NCBI RefSeq assembly: GCF_001982635.1
Contig: NZ_MKFI01000006.1
Coordinates: 524,582 to 588,581 of the forward strand
Reading direction: 5' to 3'
DNA from: Bradyrhizobium mercantei
GTDB lineage: Bacteria > Pseudomonadota > Alphaproteobacteria > Rhizobiales > Xanthobacteraceae
DNA: 64,000 bases
Part shown: in pieces, positions 51,337 to 62,996 of the stretch
Layout: every line of letters begins with the position of its first letter
Numbering within the stretch: position 1 is the first letter of the stretch
Position numbers and translations under genes: made by a program
The notes under the pieces: model-generated
Told to the model about the DNA's origin: nothing
The model's database searches: none
What the model saw: the letters and a program-made list of their open reading frames with translations, nothing else

Positions 51337-52560
51337 ATGGCAGAAGCGGCCGATGAACTGAGCACGCCGCTTGGGCAGAACACCGCGGGCAGGACGCGCC
51401 GTTTCCGCCTGCCATTCACGGCGATGCAGGCGCTCGCCGTGCTGCTCGGCCTCGTGCTGGTCGGCTTCGCCGGCGTTGCGCTGTTCAACGACAACCCGCT
51501 CGGCGGCGAACCGATCGCCCGCATCGCACTCCGTAACCCCGCGCCCGCAGCCGCCGACGACAAGCACGCTCCGGCCGGCCAAGCGGCCGAACCGGCGGTC
51601 AAATCCGCCGCCAGGGCACCGGCTGCGGCAGGCGACACCAAGAATGACGCCAGGACGGTCACCATCATCGACGGCTCCAGCGGCAAGCGCCAGGACGTAG
51701 TGATCGGCGCCGGCGATCCGGCTGAAAAGACGGATGGCGAAGCGCCACCGATGGCGATGACCGGGATCGACCCGCGGCTGCTGGAAAAGTCGCGCTACGG
51801 CATGATCCCGGTGGTTGCCGACGGATTGAAGCCGTTCACGGTCTATGCGGCCGAGGCCGACCGCGCCAAGGCGGCCCGGATGCCCGTAATCGCCATCGTG
51901 GTCGCGGGCCTCGGTGTCGGCGCCGCCAAGACCACCGACGCCATCATGAAGCTGCCGCCGGCGGTGACGCTGGCCTTCACGCCCTATGGTGCCGATCCCG
52001 GCAAGCTTGCCGAACGCGCCCGGTCGCAGCGCCACGAGATCCTGCTGCAGATCCCGATGGAGCCGTTCGACTATCCCGACAACGATCCCGGCCCGCAGAC
52101 CCTGCTGACCACGCTGAGCAGCGAGCAGAACCTCGACCGTCTCTATTGGCACCTGAGCCGCCTGCAGGGCTATGCCGGGATCGCCAATTTCATGGGAGGC
52201 CGGTTCGTCGCGACCGACCCGGTGATGCAGCCGATCGTGCGCGAGGCGGCCAAGCGCGGTCTGAGCTATTTCGACGACGGTTCCAGCCCGCGCAGCGTCG
52301 CGCAGACCCTCTCCGCCGGCCAGTCGCTGCCGTTCGCCAAGGCCGATTTCGCCATCGACGCGGTGCCGACCTCGGCGGAGATCGACCGCGCGCTGGTCAA
52401 GCTGGAAACCATCGCCAAGGAACGCGGCACGGCCGTCGGCGTCGCCTCGGCCCTGCCGGTCTCGATCGAGCGGCTCGGCGCCTGGCTCAAGACGCTGGAT
52501 TCCAAGGGCATTATGCTTGTGCCATTGACAACGGCGATGCTGAAATCAAAATCGGGCTAA
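51337..52560 (+). CDS. Divergent polysaccharide deacetylase family protein (DUF610/YibQ)
   Basis: A 407-residue envelope protein with one membrane helix near residues 30-50 (MQALAVLLGLVLVGFAGVAL). A Pro/Ala/Lys-rich linker (about 60-140) is followed by a deacetylase-like barrel (about 175-400: PVIAIVVAGLGVGAAKTTDA; EILLQIPMEPFDYPDNDPGP; SYFDDGSSPRSVAQ). The family shares the polysaccharide-deacetylase fold but its enzymatic activity is not established. GGGGAGGG precedes the ATG at 51337 and the longer frame is rejected. It is next to envC/ctpA genes, a common association that points to a cell-wall role. Confidence 0.9.
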   Translation: MAEAADELSTPLGQNTAGRTRRFRLPFTAMQALAVLLGLVLVGFAGVALFNDNPLGGEPIARIALRNPAPAAADDKHAPAGQAAEPAVKSAARAPAAAGDTKNDARTVTIIDGSSGKRQDVVIGAGDPAEKTDGEAPPMAMTGIDPRLLEKSRYGMIPVVADGLKPFTVYAAEADRAKAARMPVIAIVVAGLGVGAAKTTDAIMKLPPAVTLAFTPYGADPGKLAERARSQRHEILLQIPMEPFDYPDNDPGPQTLLTTLSSEQNLDRLYWHLSRLQGYAGIANFMGGRFVATDPVMQPIVREAAKRGLSYFDDGSSPRSVAQTLSAGQSLPFAKADFAIDAVPTSAEIDRALVKLETIAKERGTAVGVASALPVSIERLGAWLKTLDSKGIMLVPLTTAMLKSKSG

Positions 52561-52640
52561 GATTCAATCCGTTGGTGCCGCTTGAGACCTTGCCGGGGGG
52601 CCGGGTCCGACGGCACCGGGAAATGTGAGGTAGCGGCAGC

Positions 52641-53144
52641 ATGGCACGTTATGAAGACCTGCCCTATCGAACCTGCGTCGGCATCATGCTGCTGAATACC
52701 GCCGGGCTGGTCTTCATCGGTCGCCGCGCCGGCGGCATCGAGCATGTCGACGACGCCCATGTCTGGCAGATGCCGCAGGGCGGCGTCGATCCCGGCGAGG
52801 ACACGTTTCAGGCCGCACGGCGCGAGCTCTATGAGGAGACCAGCATCAAGTCGGTGGAGAAGCTCGGCGAGGTCTCCGACTGGTTGATCTATGATATCCC
52901 GCGCACCGTCGCCGGCCGCGCCTGGAAGGGCCGCTATCGCGGCCAGCGGCAGAAATGGTTCGCCTTGCGCTTCACCGGCAACGAGAACGAGATCAACGTC
53001 GCCAACCCCGGCGGCGGCCACAAGGCCGAGTTCATCACCTGGCGCTGGGAGCCGATGAAGAATCTGCCGGAGCTGATTGTGCCGTTCAAGCGCCCGGTCT
53101 ATGAGCGCGTCGTGAAGGAATTCGCCGGTCTGGCGGCGAAATAG
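52641..53144 (+). CDS. rppH: RNA pyrophosphohydrolase-type Nudix hydrolase (RppH), copy 1
   Basis: A 167-residue Nudix protein that would remove pyrophosphate from the 5' end of mRNA (or hydrolyse dinucleoside polyphosphates) and so start decay. YRTCVGIMLLNTAGLVFIGR near residue 8, Nudix box GGVDPGEDTFQAARRELYEET with Glu residues for metal (the usual Gly before the last hydrophobic residue is Ser), and the RppH signature RGQRQKWFALRFTG near 103. It is followed 45 bases later by a second RppH-type gene on the same strand, giving a tandem pair. Both downstream of the DUF610 gene. Confidence 0.93.
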   Translation: MARYEDLPYRTCVGIMLLNTAGLVFIGRRAGGIEHVDDAHVWQMPQGGVDPGEDTFQAARRELYEETSIKSVEKLGEVSDWLIYDIPRTVAGRAWKGRYRGQRQKWFALRFTGNENEINVANPGGGHKAEFITWRWEPMKNLPELIVPFKRPVYERVVKEFAGLAAK

Positions 53145-53189
53145 ACGGCCAGACCACCGGCCAAATCAACGCGCGACACACCCACCGAG

Positions 53190-53690
53190 ATGTCATCAGA
53201 CAAGCCCTACCGCCCCAATGTGGGCATCGCGCTGTTCAACGCGGATGGACGCGTGCTGATCGGCCACCGGATCAAGGACGATGGTCCGGAGATCGTGCTG
53301 CCCGGTCTCGAATGGCAGATGCCGCAAGGCGGCATCGACGAGGGCGAGGATCCGCGCCAGGCCGTGATGCGCGAATTGTGGGAAGAGACCGGAGCGGTCA
53401 GCGCCGACTATCTCGGCGAGACCGACTGGATGACCTACGAATTCCCGGCCTATGACGGACCGGCGTCGCACCGGCTGGCCAAATTCCGCGGCCAGCGGCA
53501 AAAGTGGTTTGCGCTGCGCTTCACCGGCAGCGATGCCGAGATTGATCCGTTGACGCCACGCAATGGCCAGCCCGCCGAATTCGATCAATGGCGCTGGGAA
53601 CGTCTCGACCGCGTCGCCGACCTCGTGGTGCCGTTCCGCCGCGACGTCTATCGCGCGGTTGCTGTCCGGTTCGCGGAGTTCGCCGGCTGA
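53190..53690 (+). CDS. RNA pyrophosphohydrolase-type Nudix hydrolase (RppH), copy 2
   Basis: A 166-residue paralog of the preceding gene. RPNVGIALFNADGRVLIGHR is at the N-terminus, the Nudix box GGIDEGEDPRQAVMRELWEE-TGA matches the consensus fully, and RGQRQKWFALRFTGSDAEID is near residue 98. The canonical Nudix box may make this copy the main enzyme. The two share the RGQRQKWFALRFTG signature and the C-terminal W-RWE and VPF-R segments. It is probably co-transcribed with copy 1, and its stop is 7 bases from the convergent AraC-type gene. Confidence 0.93.
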   Translation: MSSDKPYRPNVGIALFNADGRVLIGHRIKDDGPEIVLPGLEWQMPQGGIDEGEDPRQAVMRELWEETGAVSADYLGETDWMTYEFPAYDGPASHRLAKFRGQRQKWFALRFTGSDAEIDPLTPRNGQPAEFDQWRWERLDRVADLVVPFRRDVYRAVAVRFAEFAG

Positions 53691-53697
53691 TCTCCGA

Positions 53698-54696
53698 TCA
53701 AAGAGCCAGGGCGGGATGACGATTCGAAGAAACGTCATCTCGCTCCGGCGGCGGAATGCGCCGTGCATCGCCCGGCGTCATGCCGTAGGTCGCGCGGAAG
53801 GTGCGGTAGAACGTCGCGATGCTGTCGAAGCCGCACGAGAAGGCGATCTCGTCGATGCCGCGCTGCTGCGTGGCGTAGAGCAGCCGCCTCGCTTCCTTCA
53901 ATCGCGCAGCCGTCAGCGTTCGCACGAACGACAGGCCGGTCGGCTCGAACAGCGCATGCAATTGCCGCAGCGAAATGCCGAGCTCGGTGGCGACCGCGGC
54001 CGGCGTGAGCGAGGCGCGATGCAGATCGCGCAGCAGGATCTCGCGCGCCGCATGCAGGTAGCCCGCATGCAGCGCGGCGCGGATTTCATCCTGACGCGGC
54101 CGCAGGCGCCCGCGCGCGAGCAGCGCCAGCCGCACCATATGCGTGACTTCGGAAGCGAACTGTCCGGCTTGCGCCGGATCGCGCGACATCGAGCGGAACA
54201 TGGCGCCGACAAGCCGGGTCAGGCTCGCATCGCGCGCCAGCGCCACCGGCGGCGCATCCTCGATCCGTGCACCGAGCAGGAGTTCGTCAGAGACCGGGAT
54301 CTTGAGGCTGAAGAAATGAAAACCGTCGGTCCGTTCGGGCGTCGAGAAATACGGGAGATTGGAGTGGCCGAACACCAGATCTCCGTTACGCACGAAGTGA
54401 ACGCGATCACGGCCGATGTTCAGGTGGCCGGGGCCGCGCACCTGCCACGCGAGTTGCAGGCTGTTGCTCGGGACGCGCGCAATGTCCGTTGAGGTCCGGC
54501 TGACTCGATAGGAGGACGCCGACATTTCCGCCAGCACGGCACCGCCCACCGGCGTTGCCGTGAAGCGTCCGTGGAATTCTGGCCGCTTGTCGCGCTCGAG
54601 CTCGATCGTGACCCCGAACAGGCTCTTGCCGCGCACGTCGCACCAGTGCTCGAAACGGTCCTGCGGGCGGAGCGCATCGGTGGAGAAGGTCAGCAC
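53698..54696 (-). CDS. AraC family transcriptional regulator (AraC-binding-like domain)
   Basis: A 332-residue regulator. The N-terminal ligand/oligomerisation domain is at about residues 15-185 (RFEHWCDVRGKSLFGVTIEL; RRVHFVRNGDLVF-like strand region). The C-terminal AraC HTH is at about 215-315 (LTPAAVATELGISLRQLHAL; GIDEIAFSCGFDSIATFYRT). The N-terminus resembles the AraC_binding_2 group that controls aromatic or carboxylic-acid catabolism, but no target gene adjoins. It is convergent with the RppH pair. Confidence 0.9.
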   Translation of the reverse strand: MLTFSTDALRPQDRFEHWCDVRGKSLFGVTIELERDKRPEFHGRFTATPVGGAVLAEMSASSYRVSRTSTDIARVPSNSLQLAWQVRGPGHLNIGRDRVHFVRNGDLVFGHSNLPYFSTPERTDGFHFFSLKIPVSDELLLGARIEDAPPVALARDASLTRLVGAMFRSMSRDPAQAGQFASEVTHMVRLALLARGRLRPRQDEIRAALHAGYLHAAREILLRDLHRASLTPAAVATELGISLRQLHALFEPTGLSFVRTLTAARLKEARRLLYATQQRGIDEIAFSCGFDSIATFYRTFRATYGMTPGDARRIPPPERDDVSSNRHPALAL

Positions 54697-54849
54697 GAAA
54701 TCCCGTCCATTACGTCCAAAGTGAAATTGCGACCCGATCGAGCCGGTTCGTCGTTGCGCGGCAGCTTGTCATTTGTGCACGATCCGAGCTGTAAGCTGCT
54801 TCACATTCTCCGGATCGCTTCACCGCTTCGCACTTTTCCGGATCATGCC

Positions 54850-56523
54850 CTAGTTCGGGCCGACCGTGAACGGACCGATCGCGATGACATGGCAATCGCC
54901 GTCGCGCTTGACGCACTCGGCGAGCGCCGTGTTGACCGCGCCCTGCTCGTTCTCCGCTTTCAATCCCAGTCCGGGCCGTCCCTGCGTGCCGACCGCGACC
55001 GCATTCCAGCCTGCTGTCGCATCGGCAAGCTTGCGCGCGACGTCGGCGCGCTCGCCCGGCGTGATGACCGAGCTGTCCGCGGCCTTGAAGAAACCCGTCA
55101 CCCGCAGCGTGGTTGGTACAGGCACCACGAAGACGTCGTCGACGGCGACGATGGTGCAGGGCACGCCCGCGACCGCGCCACAGGCCTGCAGGTTGCGTCG
55201 CGCCGATTCCTCGAGCGTATCGATGCCCGCGTTGAAGAAGTAGTGGCCGCCCGGACCGATCGCGATGGTTCGCGTCCTGCGCCCCGGCACGAACAGAGTT
55301 TCGAGCCGGGCCCTGGCCGCCTCGCGCAGCAACGGAACGTCCTTGGTGGCGTACGGCTTCTCGATCAGCGCATCACGCTTGACCCACGGCAAGGGCGGCA
55401 CCGGCGGCTGGCCATGGCTGTACACGATGGTATTGCCGACCGCGTACAACTCGCATTTGCGCGGCGAGCCTGCATTGTCGGCGCGCTTCTGGCACAGATC
55501 GAGGGCTGCCGTCTTCGCCGCGTCCTCGCTGGGCTGTGCCACGCTCCATCCGACGAAGCCGTTGATGTTGAGGGCGAACGCCTTGAAATCGCCGGCGGGC
55601 ACATATTCGGTCGCGAGCACGCTGCGGGTGCGGTCGCTGACGAACGGAATGATCTCGGTGGCGAGCTTTTCGCCCGATGTGATCGACGGTGGCGAGGGCG
55701 GGGATGACGATGCAGCCAGCGCCGGCGCGGGTTTCGCCGGCGCAGACGGCGCCGGGGATGCCGCCGGCGACGGCGCGATCAATGGTGCCGGTGAAGCCGA
55801 TACCAGCGGCGTGGATGCCGGCGTGTTGCTCGCCACGGCAGCAGGCTTCGTCGCCGATGTTTCGAGCTTGGTGTAATAGAGAAAGCCGCCGACGCCGATC
55901 GCGGCCAACAGCACCACGGTGATGGCCGCGGGCCACATCCAGGCCGGCGCGCCCGCAGGCGCGGCCTTGATCGGCTTCTTGACCTGCGGCATCGCGTAGG
56001 TGCCGTCCTCACGCCGCATCGCCACCATGTAGGCGTGCACCGGCGTCGGGATATTCTTCACTTCCTGCGCGCCGATATCGGCGAATTGCACCGACAGCTT
56101 GTTGGCGACCTGCTCGTGCACCGCGCGCGACACGCAGATGCCGCCGACTTCGGCGAGGCCTTCGAGCCGGGCTGCGATATTGACGCCATCGCCGAGCAGA
56201 TCGCCGTCGCGTTCGACCACGTCGCCGATGGTGATGCCGATCCGGAACGACATCTGCCGGCTCGGCGGATAGGCCATGTTGCGCGTGCGCAGACTTTCCT
56301 GGATGTCGATCGCGCACCGCACGGCTTCGACGGCGCTGGGGAATTCCGCGAGCACCGCGTCGCCCGCGGTGTTGAAGATGCGGCCACCACCCTTGGCAAT
56401 GAAATCGTCGGTCACCTGCCGGTAGGAAGCGAGCCGCCGCAGCGTCTCTTCCTCATCCTCGGCAACCAGTCGACTATAGCCTGCAATATCGGCTGCGAAG
56501 ATCGCTGCGATCTTGCGCTTCAT
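54850..56523 (-). CDS. Membrane-anchored nucleotidyl cyclase domain protein
   Basis: A 557-residue protein with an N-terminal class III adenylate/guanylate cyclase domain (residues 1-185). The metal-binding Asp residues are in AIFAADIAGYSRLV near 12 and RIFNTAGDAVLAEF near 60; LLGDGVNIAARLEGLAE near 118 is the usual signature. One membrane helix is at about 210-232 (WPAAITVVLLAAIGVGGFLY), then an Ala/Pro/Ser linker and a C-terminal region of about 270 residues, presumably periplasmic. That region has GWSVAQPSEDAAKTAALDLC (DUF4189-like) and a repeated cysteine-containing unit. The start at 56523 is preferred; a 23-residue longer frame is not. It follows the atp operon terminator and is probably a separate unit. 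The signal read by the outer domain is unknown. Confidence 0.87.
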   Translation of the reverse strand: MKRKIAAIFAADIAGYSRLVAEDEEETLRRLASYRQVTDDFIAKGGGRIFNTAGDAVLAEFPSAVEAVRCAIDIQESLRTRNMAYPPSRQMSFRIGITIGDVVERDGDLLGDGVNIAARLEGLAEVGGICVSRAVHEQVANKLSVQFADIGAQEVKNIPTPVHAYMVAMRREDGTYAMPQVKKPIKAAPAGAPAWMWPAAITVVLLAAIGVGGFLYYTKLETSATKPAAVASNTPASTPLVSASPAPLIAPSPAASPAPSAPAKPAPALAASSSPPSPPSITSGEKLATEIIPFVSDRTRSVLATEYVPAGDFKAFALNINGFVGWSVAQPSEDAAKTAALDLCQKRADNAGSPRKCELYAVGNTIVYSHGQPPVPPLPWVKRDALIEKPYATKDVPLLREAARARLETLFVPGRRTRTIAIGPGGHYFFNAGIDTLEESARRNLQACGAVAGVPCTIVAVDDVFVVPVPTTLRVTGFFKAADSSVITPGERADVARKLADATAGWNAVAVGTQGRPGLGLKAENEQGAVNTALAECVKRDGDCHVIAIGPFTVGPN

Positions 56524-56581
56524 GAGTACCAGCCCCGGAACCCGAATATGCCGGGCAGAATGCCGCCAGTTGCTCGCGGGT

Positions 56582-56625
56582 GCAATAAACATTCAACGCC
56601 CGCCGGGGTGCGGCGAGCGTTGAAT
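56582..56625 (-). terminator. Terminator of the atp operon
   Basis: A long hairpin: ATTCAACGC-C-CGCCG and CGGCG-A-GCGTTGAAT form a 15-bp stem (one G-U pair on the minus-strand RNA) with a 5-base loop. The minus-strand tail reads GTTTATTG. It lies about 100 bases after the atpC stop. Confidence 0.7.
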
Positions 56626-56725
56626 CGTACAAGTCTTGATAGCCGAAGGAAGAAAGTGTGAGCGGTTTCACAAGGCCGCGCTCGACCTGAGCGCCGTGGC
56701 GCGATCGCCGGTCGGCAATCGCGCC

Positions 56726-57133
56726 TTAGTGCATGGCCGTGGTGTTGAGCTCGTTCTGGATGCTCTTGAAGTGGTCGAGCCGCTCGATGGCGTGATCGAG
56801 CTCGGAGCCCTCCTTCTCGGCGAGCTTCTCTTCCATCTCCTTGATGGTCTCCGCGAACTTCACGCGATCGAGCTCCGCGATCGTGGTCGCGACGTCGGCG
56901 AGCACGGTGAGGCCCTTGTCCGACATCTCGGCGAGACCGCCGAGCACGATCACTTTCTCTTTCTTGCCGGCGGTCGCGATCGTCAGGATACCCGGACGCA
57001 CGGTGGCGATAACCGGAGCGTGGCCGGCGAGCACACCGAAATCACCCTCCACGCCGGGGACGTCAACCTGATCGACCTCGCCGGAGAAGGCGAGCTTTTC
57101 GGGAGAGACGAGATCGAAGTGGAAGGTGGTCAT
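56726..57133 (-). CDS. atpC: ATP synthase F1 subunit epsilon
   Basis: A 135-residue subunit of the F1 central stalk that couples rotation to catalysis and inhibits ATPase activity. The N-terminal beta-sandwich has FHFDLVSPEKLAFSGEVDQV and VEGDFGVLAGHAPVIATVRP, and the helical C-terminal hairpin is at about residues 90-135. The start at 57133 is chosen over a longer frame from 57184. Last gene of atpHAGDC. The gap from atpD (116 bases) is filled by two hairpins. Confidence 0.97.
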   Translation of the reverse strand: MTTFHFDLVSPEKLAFSGEVDQVDVPGVEGDFGVLAGHAPVIATVRPGILTIATAGKKEKVIVLGGLAEMSDKGLTVLADVATTIAELDRVKFAETIKEMEEKLAEKEGSELDHAIERLDHFKSIQNELNTTAMH

Positions 57134-57157
57134 GGTCTTTCCGTTCTTTGCGCTGTC

Positions 57158-57233
57158 ACCCGCGGGCTCGACCCGCGGGTCCATCAGTCAAACTGCTTCT
57201 CGTGCGATGGATCGCCGGATCAGGTCCGGCGAT
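57158..57233. repeat. Two hairpins between atpD and atpC
   Basis: Two perfect 9-bp inverted repeats with 5-base loops: ACCCGCGGG/CCCGCGGGT (57158-57180) and ATCGCCGGA/TCCGGCGAT (57211-57233). They resemble REP-type intercistronic palindromes and could affect mRNA stability between atpD and atpC. Confidence 0.7.
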
Positions 57234-57249
57234 GACGACATCATGAAGC

Positions 57250-58692
<1,443 letters not shown>

Positions 58693-58718
58693 GGACTGTT
58701 CTCCTTCGAAAATCTGCC

Positions 58719-59597
58719 TTAGACCGCCTCAGCGCCGGAGATGATCTCGATCAGCTCCTTCGTGATCTGGGCCTGGCGGGTCCGGTTGTAAATCAGGGTT
58801 TGCTTGCGGATCATTTCGCCTGCGTTGCGCGTCGCGCTGTCCATCGCGCTCATCTGTGCGCCGTAGAACGAGGCGTTGTTCTCCAGCAGCGCGCGGAAGA
58901 CCTGCACCGCGAGGTTGCGCGGCAGCAGGCTGCCGAGGATCTGATCCTCCTCGGGCTCGTATTCATAGGACGTCGCGGGAGCAGTTCCTGCCGCGGGCGC
59001 GGCAACCTCGAGCGGGATGATCTGCTGCGCGGTCGGGATCTGCGCGATCACCGACTGGAAGCGCGAATAGAACAGCGTGCAGACATCGAACTCGCCGGCC
59101 TCGAACCGCGCCAGCACCTTGTTGGCGATGTCCTCGGCATTGACGAAGCCGATCTGCCGCACCGCGCGCAGGTCGAGGTGCTCGACGATCCGCTTCTCGA
59201 AGGTCCGCCGCAGCTGCTCGTAGCCCTTGCGGCCGACGCAGAAGAACTTCACGTCCTTGCCCTGCGCCAGCAGCGCGTTCGCCCGCTCGCGCGCCAGGCG
59301 CACGATGGCCGAGTTGAACGCGCCGGACAGGCCGCGCTCGCCGGTGCAGACCAGCAGCAGGTGCACCTGGTCGCTGCCGGTGCCGGCGAGCAGCGCCGGC
59401 GCGCCGGGCGTGCCGTTGGCCGCGGCTGCGATGTTGGAAATCACCGCATCCATCTTGGTGGCATAGGGCCGCGCCGCTTCGGCGGCGTTCTGCGCGCGGC
59501 GCAGCTTGGAGGCTGCGACCATCTGCATGGCCTTGGTGATCTTCTGCGTCGCCTTGGTCGAGGCGATGCGGACCCGCATGTCTTTTAGTGACGCCAT
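58719..59597 (-). CDS. atpG: ATP synthase F1 subunit gamma
   Basis: The rotating central shaft of F1, 292 residues. MASLKDMRVRIASTKATQKI and TKAMQMVAASKLRRAQ form the N-terminal helix. The C-terminal helix has MDSATRNAGEMIRKQTLIYN and the ITKELIEIISGAEA end. The start at 59597 is chosen over a longer frame. Third gene of the operon, 26 bases before atpD and 91 bases after atpA. Confidence 0.98.
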   Translation of the reverse strand: MASLKDMRVRIASTKATQKITKAMQMVAASKLRRAQNAAEAARPYATKMDAVISNIAAAANGTPGAPALLAGTGSDQVHLLLVCTGERGLSGAFNSAIVRLARERANALLAQGKDVKFFCVGRKGYEQLRRTFEKRIVEHLDLRAVRQIGFVNAEDIANKVLARFEAGEFDVCTLFYSRFQSVIAQIPTAQQIIPLEVAAPAAGTAPATSYEYEPEEDQILGSLLPRNLAVQVFRALLENNASFYGAQMSAMDSATRNAGEMIRKQTLIYNRTRQAQITKELIEIISGAEAV

Positions 59598-59655
59598 TCT
59601 TCGTTCACCCCGGCGATCCGACCACAATGGTCAGATCGCAAGCCTCCGTTCGTCA

Positions 59656-59676
59656 CGCCCGGCGTCGAGCCGGGCG
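59656..59676. repeat. Hairpin between atpA and atpG
   Basis: An 8-bp inverted repeat CGCCCGGC-GTCGA-GCCGGGCG in the 91-base spacer. Its 5-base loop and flanking GTCAC resemble the atpD-atpC palindromes. Confidence 0.6.
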
Positions 59677-59688
59677 ACGCCCCATTCG

Positions 59689-61217
<1,529 letters not shown>

Positions 61218-61218
<1 letters not shown>

Positions 61219-61778
61219 CAGCCTGCCTCTTTCATCGCGTTCTTGATCGAATTGAGTTTGGTGCGAAGCGAACTATCCACCATGCGGCTGCCGAGCTTGA
61301 CCACCAGGCCACCAATAATGGAGGGATCGACCTTCACGTTGAGCGCGACGTCCTTGCCCGTCACTGATTTCAGTGCGGCCTTCAGCGCGTCGAGATTCTT
61401 GTCACTGAGCTCTTCGGCGACGGTGACGTCGGCAGTCGCCTCGCCCTTGAACTTCGCCACCAGCGCGCGATAGGCGCGGATCACATCGGCAACGGCGAAC
61501 AGCCGGCGATTGGCGGTGAGCACCTTGAGGAATTTTGCCGTCGTACCGGCGATACCGGCCTTGTCGAGCACAGCGGTCAGCGCCTTGAGCTGGGCGTCGG
61601 CGGCAAACACCGGGCTGCGGACGAGGCGCTTCAGATCGGCGCTCTCGTTGAGCAGGGCCTCGAATTTGTCGAGATCGGCCCGGACTTGATCGACGGATTG
61701 CTCGTCGCGTGCCAACTCGAACAGGGCCGTTGCATAACGACCGGAAACTCCCGAAACGGACGGATCTTCAGCAGCCAC
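61218..61778 (-). CDS. atpH: ATP synthase F1 subunit delta
   Basis: The peripheral-stalk subunit that joins F1 to the b/b' stator. Starting at the GTG at 61778 (MAAEDPSVSGVSGRYATALF) it has 186 residues, matching the homologous N-terminus; a TTG at 61802 would add 8 residues but has no ribosome binding site. SVDQVRADLDKFEALL, LVRSPVFAADAQLKALTAVL and the C-terminal SIIGGLVVKLGSRMVDSSLR match the family. First gene of atpHAGDC. The atpBEF genes are elsewhere, as usual in alphaproteobacteria. Confidence 0.95.
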
Positions 61779-62408
61779 GAGCTCGCTCTTTTTTGCTGTC
61801 AAATTCGCAAGGGAAAAACCGTCGCCACCAAAGCAGCGCCTAGCGATCCAAGCCCTTGGAATTCAAGCGGGACTTCGATTTTCGACCGGCACAGGACGTG
61901 CCGGGACCGTTAAAATCGCGGCTTTGCTAACATAGCAATCGCGCAGGTGCAACATGACGGCATCGTGAGAGCCGCCTTGTCGCATGTGCTTTTCGGCGTC
62001 CGCCAAGGGCCGCCGAATCAGCAGAATTCGGCGCGTGGAAATTCAGCGCGCGGACGCAGATTTGCGCCATGCCGAATTTGCTCCATCGAAATTTGCATGG
62101 GCCTATGGCCGGGCGCGTAGGGAACCCGAAGCGCGCCGTCGTTTCATTTGGCGATTACTTACCGAAAACTTACTACGCGCCATCTAATCAGTATTCGTAA
62201 GTATAATAGTGGTTAAAAATTTGTTAACGGGCAAGATTACGGAACATGGACTGAATACCGTAAAGCGGTAACAAGATATTTCAACCCGAGACAATTGGGA
62301 TTTACTGCCTAATTCGCGCCTCATTGCGAAACCAAACGGCCTTGGTCAACGAAGGGACGGGGGTTCCACTTGCCGTGTTAGCGGCAATACTGTCTGAGGG
62401 TCTTATCA
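61779..62408. other. Divergent region between atp operon and the RlpA-like gene
   Basis: About 630 bases, AT-rich from 62180 to 62320, including TATAAT at 62202-62207 without a clear -35. It should hold the atp promoter (minus) and the promoter of the RlpA-like gene (plus). No gene or structured RNA recognised. Confidence 0.45.
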
Positions 62409-62894
62409 ATGCTGAATATCAAGAAGGCGGCGGGCAATGTAACCCGCTCGCGCACGGCGCTTGCGTTTGTCGCCGCAACTATCCTGGTCGGGGGCAGCGT
62501 GACCGAGGCGTCCGCGAAGTCCAGGCACCACCATCATCGCCACCACCATCATCACGCCCGCGCCGAAGGTTCGTCCTGGCGCGACGCCAATGCATCGATC
62601 CAGCCGTCCGGCGGCCACTCGTTCTCGGGCATGGCCTCGTTCTACGGCAATGAGTCAGGCAGCCGCACCGCTTCCGGTCAGCGCTTCAACCAGAACGCCA
62701 TGACCGCGGCCCACCGCTCGCTGCCGTTCGGCACCAAGCTCCGCGTCACCCATGGCGGCCGCAGCGTCGTCGTCACCATCAACGATCGTGGCCCGTTCAT
62801 CCGCGGCCGCGTACTCGACCTCTCCACCGGCGCAGCCCGCGCCATCGGCCTGACCGGCGCCGGCGTCGGCCGCGTCACCGCCGAGGTCATCTAA
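62409..62894 (+). CDS. rlpA: RlpA-like septal ring / double-psi beta-barrel protein
   Basis: A 161-residue exported protein with a signal peptide (about residues 1-36: TALAFVAATILVGGSVTEAS). A histidine-rich tract (SRHHHHRHHHHHARA, residues 38-52) lies just after the predicted cleavage. The C-terminal RlpA barrel (about 72-160) has GMASFYGNESGSRTASGQRF, NAMTAAHRSLPFGTKLRVTH and NDRGPFIRGRVLDLSTGAAR. Members act as lytic transglycosylases on denuded glycan at the septum; there is no SPOR domain and no lipobox. The histidine tract could bind metals. Monocistronic with a strong terminator. Confidence 0.92.
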   Translation: MLNIKKAAGNVTRSRTALAFVAATILVGGSVTEASAKSRHHHHRHHHHHARAEGSSWRDANASIQPSGGHSFSGMASFYGNESGSRTASGQRFNQNAMTAAHRSLPFGTKLRVTHGGRSVVVTINDRGPFIRGRVLDLSTGAARAIGLTGAGVGRVTAEVI

Positions 62895-62951
62895 CACGTT
62901 CAGTAAGCGTTGCGTTGCGTATCGGCCGCGAGGCCTGCTTCGCGCCAAAAG

Positions 62952-62982
62952 GCCTGCCGTCGCAAATGACGGCAGGCTTTTT
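62952..62982 (+). terminator. Terminator after the RlpA-like gene
   Basis: A perfect 10-bp stem GCCTGCCGTC/GACGGCAGGC (62952-62961 with 62968-62977) with a 6-base loop is followed by TTTTTC. Located between convergent rlpA-like and priA. Confidence 0.9.
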
Positions 62983-62996
62983 CTTTGCCGGCTCGC

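Noticed and set aside
62409..62894. Histidine run as a cloning tag artefact
   Set aside because: It is internal, interrupted by Arg, and placed after a natural signal peptide in a native gene context.
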